In this document: positions 34,456-44,935 of the stretch, piece by piece
Layout of the letters: the number at the start of each line of letters is the position of its first letter
Numbering within the stretch: position 1 is the first letter of the stretch
NCBI GenBank assembly: GCA_961205875.1
Contig: OY540815.1
Location: forward strand, 4,402,001 to 4,466,000
Length of the DNA stretch: 64,000 nucleotides
Direction of reading: 5' to 3'
Source of the DNA: Sialis fuliginosa
Taxonomy: Eukaryota; Arthropoda; Insecta; Megaloptera; Sialidae
Made by a program: the position numbers and the translations under genes
Notes under the pieces: generated by a model
Databases searched by the model: none
Told to the model about the DNA's origin: nothing
The model's input: only the letters and a program-made list of their open reading frames with translations

Positions 34456-35084
34456 GAAAGTTTATAGAATGGAGGTAAACCTGTAAAAACATAATATTGT
34501 GAGGTTCGTGTGACCCCAACCGTATTTTGTAACGCTAGTCATATTGGGTTCTGGACTACGAATCGCTTTAAAAAGGTGCTGATCACATACGATATAGGTA
34601 TAAATCTGAAAATAGATCCAAACACACCATCCACCATTCCCAATTCCCAGTTGAAATATTTCCCGTTTAAAGCGATCGAGTATTAAGTGCGAACATTCGG
34701 CGGCACGTTTTCGGTGCGGACTCCGGCGTAGACGCGCTGGAATGCCGAGCCGGCTTTATGAGATGCTTCCGACCTTCTTATGAATAATGCCGGTGCACTT
34801 TACACTCCACCCTCTCCCCCCAAGCACATATTGAACGCAGAGTCGTATTTGTGATTGGACTGTTTGTTTAAACACCATAAGTTTTTATAGAAACTTATAA
34901 CATTCGTTTCCGAAATAAAATAAAAATTGAATTTATAATATATTTTAACAAAATAACATGTTAATCAAATTTTATTGTTATTAACCCTTAACTGGTATCG
35001 TAAATTTCACAAACATAACTGGTATCGTGGGGTATTTGTGCCTCCCACTGAAAATTAACATTTGGTAATAATGAGACTGGATAA
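34456..35084. other. Locally GC-rich, apparently single-copy segment
   Basis: 34660-34830 has many CG and GCC/GGC words (for example GGCGGCACG, CGGCGTAGACGCGC, GCCGAGCCGGC) in a region that is otherwise AT-rich. No frame above 60 codons covers it. TTTATGA and TTATGAATAA sites occur within it. It could be a regulatory element, an old exon or an unrecognised element. TTAACCCTTAACTGG at 34981 looks like a piggyBac-type end. Confidence 0.3.
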
Positions 35085-35952
35085 TATCCTTAATATATAT
35101 AAAGCTCAACGTCTCTCTGTCTGTCCGTTAGTGCGCTTATCACTCGAGAACCACTTCTCCGATTTACGTGTTTTTTTTTAATTCATAGGTACGTTCTCTG
35201 GCCAGGTTATAAGCTATATTTTGTTACGTTAGGAAACATAACAACTAAGCAGTGACGATAATAGTAAATCAAGCCGGAAAAAATTTTGCCGTCTGTTTTG
35301 CAATACGCTGCCTAAACTGATCAATATAGAACAAAATAATGTGTTAAAAAACTGTGTAGAATCAAAAGTTCTACAATAAAGTCCGCGACACCATATGTCT
35401 AACTTTTATATTTAATCCACAATGACTGCTTTGATGAAAAGAAAATATAAAATATTTGGGTTCTGTTTACATGGACTTATGACCTGCAAAACATTAATCC
35501 TTATCAAAATAAATGATTTCATCGTCATAAGTACTTAATGTAGATATAATCTGCCCTTTACAGCATCCAATTTGGTCGTATAGTTTAGGAAATATCTTAA
35601 AATACATTTATATACGGAAACATATTAAATGTATGGAGTCGTGCTACATCGAAGCGAGAGATAACAGACTGATTTGCTTACGCTCGGTAGATATTCGGAT
35701 TCCCTCGGCTGATCGTCTGAGTTTATTTTGTTTTCAATAATTGACATTTAAATTTAAACAGAACCACAAATTAGTTATTTGTACTTTTTTCTTCTGATTC
35801 GTTTTTGTTAAGTATGTAATTTAGGTGTTGACAAGTTATTATTACAATAATAACTAACCGTGTTTGTACTTAATTAATTCAACTGTATTTTTCAAAAAAC
35901 CTAAGCAATAATTCTGTAGTCTACGCGAGCGAAGCCGCGTGGGTACTGCTAG
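35085..35952 (+). mobile_element. Helitron-like element, copy 2 with internal insertion
   Basis: It begins near TCCTTAATATATATAAAG and shares CTCAACGTCTCTCTGTCTG and GTGCGCTTATCACTCGAGAA with copy 1. It ends GTCTACGCGAGCGAAGCCGCG (hairpin), then ACTG-CTAG-T at 35949-35952. About 500 bp between 35390 and 35905 are absent from copy 1, so either an insertion here or a deletion there. Confidence 0.6.
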
Positions 35953-36539
35953 TTATATTATAAATGGTAAATAATACATTCATTTTATATAATCAACTAG
36001 CTTTTGTTACAAAAATCTGAAGGTAGTAGATCGCGTCACAAATTTGGTTGGCCGCCCCTGGTCATTAAAATTTGAAGAAAAAAAATAGTGGTGTATATTT
36101 ATTTATTGTTATTATTCGATTCTTTTGCACATTATCTTCTTTAAAAGAGTCTACATACTTCCTACATTGACTAGATTTTTATATGAGTTATTTGATAAGA
36201 ACAAGCGAGTAGGTACTTAGGTTATTTGTAACTTCAACCCATGGTTCTTAAGAAGTATAATGGTATGTTTTCTTTATTAAAGACAAGAAGATTTATATTG
36301 TTGTAATACTGTACAAGAGTCACGTCATAGAGACCTCGTGGATTTATGTTGTTTTGTACTTTTTTTTGCATAAACTGAAACTTTCACATATACAGAAACT
36401 AGATGTCTTTAATGGTGAATAACACTTAAAATAAAATAAAATTAGAAAAAAATATACCTATAAATGATAATATTTTAGTTTCATCAAATAAGAATTATTC
36501 TTGATGAGAAAAATTTGATAAAAATATCGGTATGGAGAA
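35953..36539. other. AT-rich stretch without feature
   Basis: No gene or element recognised. Confidence 0.4.
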
Positions 36540-36800
36540 CCATACATGACTTCCATGTTCTTTAATATATGAAATATTTCAATTTTTTCATTTTATTTTT
36601 CTATCTTAGTTATCGTGAACGAAAAAAAATTCTACACCCAGACACACAGATACAGACAGTCACACGCACAGCCGCCATGCGGAAAACAACCTTTCTTTAC
36701 GTTTTGAAGTTAGTACAATCAGAATCTGTCATTATCTCGGATACCATTTTTCGACGGTATTACAATACTTGCATTTCTTTCAGAACATGGAAGTAAAAAA
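36540..36800 (+). repeat. Repeat family B copy
   Basis: Same orientation as 55240-55500 and inverted relative to 5250-5480. Landmarks: TCGTGAACGAAA, CACACGCACAGCCGCCATGCG, GTACAATCAGAA, GAACATGGAAGTAAAA. The 75-codon frame here is broken in the other copies and is not conserved. Confidence 0.75.
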
Positions 36801-36969
36801 CAATTACTAACTCTTTCCTGGAAAGCTAATAGACAAAAAATATACAATTATTTACATTTCAAATAAAATAAAATAAAATAATTAAAATAAAATATTTTTC
36901 AATTCTTGAATTTCTGTTTGTAATTCTGCATAGCTCTTAAAAATGAATATTTTTCATTATCCTTTTCCT

Positions 36970-37277
36970 CAGCGGTTATTTTAAGAAAATTTTACAACTG
37001 CAACGACCTTTTTTTTGCCCCATACTTACAATTTTTGCTTTTCAATTGCAAAGACCTTTATTTTTTGCCTCTACATTTCTTACATTTTATTTTATTTTAC
37101 AACTACATTATACAGTGTTTTTTTTGCTCTGCATTTTTATTATATTTTGCTTTAAAACGACCTTTTTCCGCACATTTTTTTCAATTGTTTGCACTACACA
37201 AATTAACTTTTACAAATACACTTTTCATTTCTACAACTGCAGAAACAAATAAAAATAACACATTAAAATAACCCCTG
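36970..37277. mobile_element. hAT-like element, 308 bp, relative of the 20.55-kb element
   Basis: Ends CAGCGGTTATTTTAAG and TTAAAATAACCCCTG match those at 20555/21503. The flanks CTTTTCCT (36962-36969) and CTTTTTCT (37278-37285) are 7 of 8 identical. Subterminal TTTTACAACTGCA and CTACAACTGCAG are present. The two overlapping 68-78-codon frames have no motif. Confidence 0.85.
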
Positions 37278-37399
37278 CTTTTTCTGGTAAATCAATATTA
37301 TTAAATTTAAAAAAATAATTTAAATACATTTTTCATAGTTCTCTAATTCTATTTAGAGTTTTGCATGGTACTCTTGTAAAAGACAAAACATAACATTAT

Positions 37400-37625
37400 C
37401 CTTAATCCTAAAAATCCAACACATGCAAAATTAAATAAGGTAACGGCACCGGTCTTGGCAAGCACCCCAGTAATGGCAAATGTTTAATTAAATGTCCTGA
37501 ATTTGAAATATGTGATGATATTTGATTATAATCATTTCTGAATATTAATCTATGTATATTTAACTGTCTTACAGCGTGATTTGATGAGAATCGGCCAATA
37601 GGTGTCAAAATGGTGGACATTTAAA
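37400..37625 (+). repeat. R2 segment of the 37-45-kb array, copy 1
   Basis: GGCACCGGTCTTGGC, then AATTAAATGT, GATATTTGATTA, GATGAGAATCGGCCAATAGG and GTGTCAAAATGGTGGACATT. It matches 41470-41610 and 42540-42700. The antisense 70-codon frame covers the repeat and is not conserved as a frame. Confidence 0.75.
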
Positions 37626-37959
37626 CATCGCGGATCAGTCGAAATTTACGTAGTGTGTATTTTCTTATGTAAATGATTAGTGGAGCGAGTTTGATTATTA
37701 GTGATTTTTATGCTGCTTAAATTTTTTTTTTAAGTGAAATTAATATGTTTCATTCTTGAACATATCTTAAAGATAAGGTCACCACTAAATTTAATTTTAT
37801 TGTTCTAGGAGGGGTTTTGTGTTCAATAACCATTACTGGGTATTCATTTTTCACTAATACCCAGTAGTGGCAGCGATGTTTTCAAATGTAGTTTTCATTA
37901 CTAGGTATGAAAAATGTTAAGCAGGCGGGTTGAAATTATTAATATATAGTGAATTATAA

Positions 37960-39745
37960 TTCTAAAGATAAATTTGCAATTACATATTCAAATTAGGTCA
38001 GGTAAGTATTAAGGAAAATTTACGATTGATATTATTTTATGCAAAAATATATAAAAACATAAAGTCAAATTTAAGGTAATTGTTATGTTTGTTTGAATTG
38101 TTTAATGTACAAAAAAATATTGAATAATTAAGGCAGATCCGTATTAAAGAAGTAATTTAAATAATATTTTCTAAAAAACTATATTCTATAGTTATAAGGT
38201 AAAAAAATAGTTGTTATATTGACAGTATTTGAATAAATTATAATATTGAAAATTTAGAGCAGGCCCGTATTAACGAAAATTTATAATATTTTATATTTAA
38301 AATATACAAAAATTTAAAGAAAAACTTAGACAGTTATGTTGATATAATTTAAATAAAATATAGAACGGTGCAGTTTAGGCAGGCCTGTATTAACGAAAAT
38401 TTACAAATGATTTTTATCGTAAAATATACAAAAAAAGAAAAATTAATGATAGTTATGTTGGACGTACCCGCTTCGCTCGCGTTGTATAATTTTTTATACT
38501 TATTAACAGTAGAAATAATATTATTTTAAGATAGATATTGAAATATATTTTTTTTTATATTTTTTGCTTTTTATTCATTATAAGATACTGGCATAACATA
38601 TGTGATGTGAATTCATCATCAGAAGAAAGTGTGGTTAACATAAAGACGACTATTAGTTAACTTGCTTACTATAAATTTATAATTTATAAATTTTTATAAT
38701 TAATTGTTAGTTAAATACTTGCTTATTATTTGTGATTTATAATTTGTTAATTAAAAAAATAAATTTAATTGTGTAACTATCACACATGTGTTTTACTAAA
38801 GCATCTGCACAAATTATATTAGATAATATTAATACATTTTTCTTAATACGCCCCTGACTCAAAAATCACAATATAACAACTGCGGATGGTAAACATGTTC
38901 ATGTTTATATAATTTTTTTGAAAAAATATTCATTATAAATTTTTCTTAATACGTGCCTGACTAAAATATTAATATATACATTTTTGGTTTAACTACATCA
39001 ATGCTATAACGGTTTCATTTTTATACAATTTTTATTAGAAAATATTAATTATAAATTTTTTTTAATACGTGCCTGGCTTAAATATACAATATGCATTATT
39101 GGTTTAATTACATCAAAGTCATAACTACCATTACTTAATATTTTCATTTTTATAGAATTTTTATCAGAAAATTTTCTAATTATAAATTGTTCTTAATACG
39201 TAGCTGACTAAAATATTCATATATACATTTTCAGTTTAACTACATCAATGTCATAACTGTCATTGCTTAATTGTTTCATTTTTATATAGTTTTTATTGGA
39301 AAATATTAATTATGAATTCTTCTTAATACGTACCTGACTAAAATATTCATATATACATTTTCGTATTAACTACATTAATTTCATAACTTATTACTAAATG
39401 GTTTCGTTTTATACAGTTTTTATTGGAAAAATTAATTTTAAATTCTATTTAATACGTGCCTGGCTTAAATATTCAATATACATTATAAGTTTAATTACAT
39501 AGATATAACAACTTCCATTGGTTAACATTTTCATTTTTAAACAAATTTTATAAAAAAATACTTATTGTAAATTCTTCTTAATACGTGCCTGGCTTAAATA
39601 TTCAATAACATTATCGGTTTAATTACATCGATATCAAATGTTCCATTGCTTAGTATTTAATTAGTTATGATTTATTATTAAATATTAACTATAAATTTTA
39701 CTTAATACGACCCTGCTCTAATTAAAAATGTAATCTATTTACTTA
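37960..39745. repeat. Head-to-head minisatellite: 4 units facing 8 units of ~125 bp
   Basis: On the right half the marker TTCTTAATACG.(G/C)CCTG.CT recurs with TAATACG at 38844, 38947, 39063, 39194, 39324, 39450, 39579 and 39703 (spacing 103-131). On the left half its complement (CAGGCC.GTATTAA) recurs with GTATTA at 38006, 38141, 38268 and 38388 (spacing 120-135). Each unit also has TTTTCATTTTTATACA and AACTACATCAATGTCATAAC-like text. The junction region 38460-38790 contains CGCTTCGCTCGCG. The whole is an inverted repeat with unequal arms. No reading frame. Confidence 0.85.
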
Positions 39746-39839
39746 TTTATTTATTGTATGACATTTCATGATATTTACCTTTAGTTAAAAAAAAATTTTT
39801 TTATAACAAAGTACTAGAAATATCATTTTGCCATCACTG

Positions 39840-40085
39840 GGTTGCCATAACTGGTTTTACCTCTGCCACTACTGGAGAAAAAACATGATCAAACTAAAAG
39901 GCTATAATTTAAAGAAAAAAACTATATTTGCGGATTTTGGTAATGAAATTGATTAAATAAAGAGTTACTTGTTTTATTAGTAACATGAGTTCATGAAAAT
40001 TACAAAAAACAAGCTCATTAATCCAAAAAAACTGAAAACTTGCTCTTATAGTGGCCACCACTGGTGCCTTTACCTTATTTAAATT
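39840..40085 (+). repeat. R1 segment, copy 1
   Basis: TACTGGAGAAAAAACATGAT, AAGAGTTACTTGTTTTATTA, GTAACATGAGTTCATGA and GGCCACCACTGGTGCC. It matches 41190-41420, 41690-41960 and 44700-44935. The 98-codon antisense frame (39909-40205) crosses the repeat boundary and lacks motifs. Confidence 0.8.
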
Positions 40086-41189
40086 ATTTACATTTAAATA
40101 TAATTCCATTGCACTGCATTTTCCTATAAGTACAAACAGAAAAAAATGACAGTATTGTTTGTCGTATAAATTTTTATAGAATACTAAAGTTATCGTGTCG
40201 TTCATTCAAGTGAAATAAATATTAAAAGGTTATTACTTGAAGCTCTATAAAATTTTACTATAACAAACAACACGTGTATATTATTCTCACTATAATTAGA
40301 GCAGAAGCTGTACTATTAATGGATTATAAATCCGCCATTTCATTTTATGGTTACAGTCACATTAATATCGTTAATACGCAATTCAATATTTATATATTTC
40401 TAAATTATTAACCCTTACTGGACGATATTAGACCACTATAGTAGGAATAACATCCGCTAATGTTATTTGTTTATAAGTAAAGCCTGGATTATATCTAGGC
40501 CTAAACCACTGGACGTATCGAATCCATATTTATACCATATGATCGTTTGGTCCTCCGTTATGTTTTTTTGACCCGGTAGGTGGCGCTGGGATCGAGAATT
40601 TGTATTTATGACCCTATTTGGCTCATAATCAGAATATATGTGAGTTACGTGAAAAGAAATATATTTACACAAAATGGACTCGGTAGGTGGCGCTGAAGTT
40701 GAGATATATACGAAAATGTGTATTTATGGTCTAATTCTTAAACAAATTATTCTTGAGCAAAACAACGTATGCCGGGTCAGCTAAACATTTACAATCCCAA
40801 CGTGGCAGGGGATGAAATATTAACTCTCATGCGAAGCTGCTAGTGGAATATAAAATCGCTAAAATATGCATGAAAATATTAACTTTTTCTACTTTTTTCC
40901 TCATATGATTTTTCTTAAAAATGTATAATTTTCGAATAAAAAATTATTGAATATCCAAAAATGTCTAGTGCTGACGCGCCCGGTTGCAAGATTTTGAAGA
41001 CTGATTATGATAAAAGGGGTTCTTACAAATAAATTTTCTGATTTTATAAAGTTTGGCCCCTGCGCCAAACGCTAACGAAACTAACTGACTGACGGCAGGC
41101 TGTATCTCTACACCACAAATGTGACGTGATATAAAAAAAATCAGCCTTTATAAAGTAGTTGCAATTTTTGTCGCTCACCTCCCCTGGTT
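40086..41189. other. Stretch with a 107-bp tandem duplication and Helitron-type end
   Basis: GGTAGGTGGCGCT occurs at 40575 and 40682, each followed by GTATTTATG text (two copies, period 107). GCCGGGTCAGCTAA at about 40771 resembles a Helitron 3' end with CTAG changed to CTAA. TTAACCCTTACTGGACG at 40408 is a piggyBac-type end. The 69-codon antisense frame at 40463 lies in the duplicated part. Confidence 0.45.
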
Positions 41190-41690
41190 TTACTTTATCC
41201 ATTACTGAAGAAAAAACATAAACAAAATAAAAAGCTATAATTTAAAACAACAAACTATATTTGTCCACTTTGGTAATTAAATTGATTAAATAAGGAGGTT
41301 CTTGTTTTATTAGTAACATGAGTTCATGAGAATTACAAGAAGAGGCCCGTCAATCACGAAAACAGTAAACCATGCTCTTATAGCGGCCATAACTGGTGCC
41401 AGTATTGGCAACTACATACATTATATACTGCGCGCAAAAGAGTTATGAGTCGGACAATACTTCAGTTTGTTGTTGTTTATTAAATGTACTAAATTAGAAA
41501 TATTTGTTGATATTTGATTAATGCCATTACTGAATCATAATCTGTAAAACAGCTTAATTTGATGACAATCGGCCAATGGGTGTCAAAATGGTGGACATTT
41601 AAACTAATTATATTAGTTTAATCTATTTATTCATTATTATTTTATCATAGTATCTGCTTATGATCATTAGCAAATGTTCTTCACAGGGTG
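41190..41690 (+). repeat. Complete R1-R2-R3 unit (~505 bp)
   Basis: R1 (41190-41420), R2 (41470-41610) and R3 (41611-41690, ending TTCACAGGGTGCCCATTACTGG) follow one another directly, and the next R1 begins at 41697. This unit defines the order of the array. Confidence 0.75.
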
Positions 41691-42766
41691 CCCATTACTG
41701 GTTTTATTTTTTATAGAAAAAATAAAACCAGTAAGTGTTTTTTCTCCAGTAAAAGTACTGGAGAAAAAACACTTACAAACTAAAGGGCTATATTTTAAAG
41801 AAAAAATCTATATTGCTATCTAAATTAATTAAAAAAGAGGTACCTACTTGTTTAATTAGAAATATGAGTTCATGAAAAAAAAACAAAAAAGAAGCCAATC
41901 AATCCCAAAAAACAGTATACCTTGCTCTTAAAGCGTCCAAGACTGGTTTGAGTACTTTAATCACTTCTATAGAAGTTAAAAACTTTAACAATTGCAGCGA
42001 TAAGGTATTAATGTTACATTATAAGGAAAAAAAGTTCATGTTTATTTTATTCTACCAACGCCAGCATTTGTACGTAAAAATAAAATATAAAAAAGTTACT
42101 TTATACTTTTTGACATAAATAAACATAAACAATAATTCATTCCACAATTACACTAGCAAACTTAGAATTGCAGAAAGAAATGATAAAGTTGATTCTTGAA
42201 TTTAGTTCGCACTTCTTGGCATGTTTTATATGTTTTGTAAACAAACGCTTTTTCCGATTCAGCGGTGTAAACATTTTTGATTGAATAGTAAGTAATCTAA
42301 TAAATATTTCACTATTATTCTTAAAATACTATATATTTACCTGTTTTGATTTTAGGGGCACCGATTCTTTGAGGTTTGCCCCCCCCCCCCCCCCAAACCT
42401 CAAAGAATCGGTGCCCCTAAAATCAAAACAGTATTTTATCAAGCCCATCAATAAATTTATGATTTATCCCTGTATAATCGACGATAGTAAAAGTATACGA
42501 AAATCATATAAGGTACTGGAACCAATCTTAGATCATACCCCAGTTTTGGATTATTGTTTAATTAAATGTACTGAATTAGAAATATTTATTAATATTTGAT
42601 AACTGACATAACTGAATCATAATCTATAGACACTTAACTGTAAAACAGCTTAATTTGATGACAATCGGCCAATGGTGATTAAATGGTAGATTAAAAGTTT
42701 AAATAAACTAGTTATTAGTGTAATCATCTATTCAGTAATTTGTATATTATTATAGCATCTGCTTTA
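41691..42766 (+). repeat. Second R1-R2-R3 unit, expanded and partly inverted
   Basis: R1 at 41697-41960 starts with two perfect hairpins (41697-41732: 16-bp arms, ATAG loop; 41731-41776: 20-bp arms, 6-bp loop) not present in the other R1 copies. About 565 bp, including the poly-C hairpin at 42341-42431, separate R1 from R2 (42540-42700). R3 is cut at 42766 by the next MITE. Confidence 0.7.
42341..42431. repeat. Perfect 38-bp inverted repeat around a poly-C loop
   Basis: Left arm 42341-42378 (CTGTTTTGATTTTAGGGGCA...GAGGTTTG) and right arm 42394-42431 are exact complements. The loop is 15 C within a run of 16 (42379-42394). The 76-codon frame that starts here reads the C run as proline and is not a gene. 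Confidence 0.92.
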
Positions 42767-43143
42767 CATTGGTAACGTTCACAACTGACCAGACACAGTG
42801 AACAACGAGCTTTGATTGGTTGATTTATGGAATTCCTGGTAGATTGTACCAGAAATTTAAAGAATGTCCTTTTGTAAGCGTGTAAGGAAATGAGACAGAA
42901 GTAACCATAAAGAGATAGAAACTAGAGTTCTGACAGAAACGCTCAACATGAAGTGAACATAAAAGTTCTTTGGTTAGCCTGGTCACTAGTTTCTATCTCT
43001 TTTTAGTTACTTCTTTCTCACTTCCTTATACGCTTAAAAATGGCATTCTTTAAATTTCTGGTACAATCCACCAGAAATTCCATGAATCAACCAATAAAAG
43101 CTCGTTGTTCACTGTTTTTGGTCAGTCGTGAATGTGACCATTG
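42767..43143. mobile_element. Foldback MITE, 377 bp
   Basis: CATTGGTAACGTTCACAACTG faces its imperfect complement GTCGTGAATGTGACCATTG. The arms (about 42767-42930, 43000-43143) also share AGCTTTGATTGGTTGAT, ACCAGAAATTTAAAGAATG and AGAGATAGAAACTA with their complements. It interrupts the R3 segment. Confidence 0.8.
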
Positions 43144-43150
43144 TTTCAAA

Positions 43151-44632
43151 GGCTGTAGCCGGGTAAGCATGCAAAACATGCCTTTACATGGATTTGGCTG
43201 ATTATTTTTTTGGAAGTCACATTCTATTAAACATTCAACCTGACCAAATATTAGCTCCCAAAAATTTACAGTTTTCGAAAAAAAAATTTTTTTTTAATTT
43301 TCAAAAAAAATTTTTTTTTTGATAATCTGTCAGTCGAATTTGATGGTGCTTGAAATATATTATAGAGGTACTTATGACTCATCAGAGGTAATTTTATTAT
43401 GATCCTCTGTACATAATAAACCAGAAAAAAAAATTAATAAAATTTAAAAAATAAAAAAGACCATGTTGTCTTCGGAGGGCAATCACAATTTTTTTATATA
43501 TTATACCTTGTATGTACCCAAACTCGTATAAATTCGCATGCGGTCGTATCGGAGTGGCGCGAGCGTGGCGCGGGCGAGTTCAAGTGTGTTAATACTTTTT
43601 AAATATCTCTAATTTGTTGCTAAACAGGACTGGGCTAACCCAGAGGCATATCGAAAATTTGACGGGGCCCATAGTCTGACAAAAACAAAATATAGAGGCT
43701 GTAGCCGGGAATATATGAGAACTGCTCCATTGAATTAATTTTACATTTTTTTTCCTCATAGGTTGCTTTTTAAGTAAAATTAAATCGCCCTAAATGTCTG
43801 TGCTTCAATATATTCATTTTTGCTCAGATAATTTTTATAAAAAAAAAATAATCTTGTCTATAGTTTTTAATGGAAGAAGATTCGCTAGTTCACAGCGGAA
43901 ATGTGATTTGTTACTAATAAAGTCGATTATAAACATTTCTAAGCGATTTGGGGCGATTTTTTGTTACTTAAAAAGGAACCTATGAAAAAAAAATTGTAAA
44001 ATTAATTCAATGGAGCAGTTCCCATATATTCCCGGCCACGGCCTCTATATTTTGTTTTTGTCAGACTATGGGCCCCGTCAAATTTTCGATATGCTTCTGG
44101 GCTAGCCCAGTCCTGTTTAGCAACAAATTAGAGATATTTTAAAAGTATTAAGACACTTGCACTCACCCGCGTCACGCTCGCGCCACTCCGATACGACCGC
44201 ATGCGAATTTATACGAGTATGTTATACCCTTTGTATCAATTTGGGATTTTGATATGTTGTTTGGGTACATACAAGGTATAATATATAAAAAAATTGTGAT
44301 TGCCCTCCGAAGACAACATGGTCTTTTTTGATTTTTTAAATTTTATTAATTTTTTTTTCTGGTTTATTATGTACAGAGGATCATAATAAAATTACCTCAG
44401 ATGAGTCATAAGTACCTCTATAATATATTTCAAGCACCATCAAATTCGACTGACAGATTATCAAAAAAAAAATTTTTTTTGAAAATCAAAAAAAATTTTT
44501 TTTTCGAAAACTGTAAATTTTTGGGAGCTAATATTTGGTCAGGTTGAATGTTTAATAGAATGTGACTTCCAAAAAAATAATCAGCCAAATCCATGTAAAG
44601 GCATGTTTTGCATGCTTACCCGGCTACAGCCT
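43151..44632. mobile_element. 1.48-kb foldback with GGCTGTAGCCGG ends
   Basis: Ends GGCTGTAGCCGGGTAAGCAT and ATGCTTACCCGGCTACAGCC are perfect inverted repeats. The arms stay nearly identical for about 640 bp to the loop at about 43800-43990. The terminal motif is echoed internally: GGCTGTAGCCGGGAATATAT at 43698 and its complement at 44020. A 63-codon frame in the loop and two in the right arm have no motif. No clear target duplication. Confidence 0.85.
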
Positions 44633-44639
44633 TTTACAA

Positions 44640-44935
44640 TCCTTCATTTTTTTACTATTGTATCGTAGTACCTACTTATCATTGTGTAATCATTATCAAG
44701 TGTCCATTACTGGATGCCCATTATTGGTTTTACTTTATCCATTACTGGAGAAAAAACATAAACAAAATAAAAGGCTTTAATTTAAAATCAAACTATATTT
44801 GCGAACTTTGGTAATTAAATTAATTAAATAAAGAGTTACTTGTTTTATTAGTAACATGAGTTCATGATAATTACAAAAACAGTATATTTTAAAGGGCCAA
44901 GACTGGTGCTAGTACTTTATAGTAAAACGGTATTA
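44640..44935 (+). repeat. R3-R1 segment, last copy of the array
   Basis: R3 (TATCGTAGTACCTACTTATC ... CCATTACTGG) leads straight into R1 (TACTGGAGAAAAAACATAAA, TTTATTAGTAACATGAGTTC, GGGCCAAGACTGGTGC). After 44935 the array stops. Confidence 0.75.

Noticed and set aside
36569-36796. 75-codon frame with a plausible start
   Set aside because: It is part of family B; the copies at 5.3 and 55.3 kb have stops and shifts, so the frame is not maintained.
38800-39745. Regularly spaced repeats considered as a CRISPR array
   Set aside because: The whole ~125-bp unit is repeated with no unique spacers, and the genome is clearly eukaryotic.
42369-42599. 76-codon frame starting MRFAPPPPP
   Set aside because: The prolines are the poly-C loop of the perfect hairpin.
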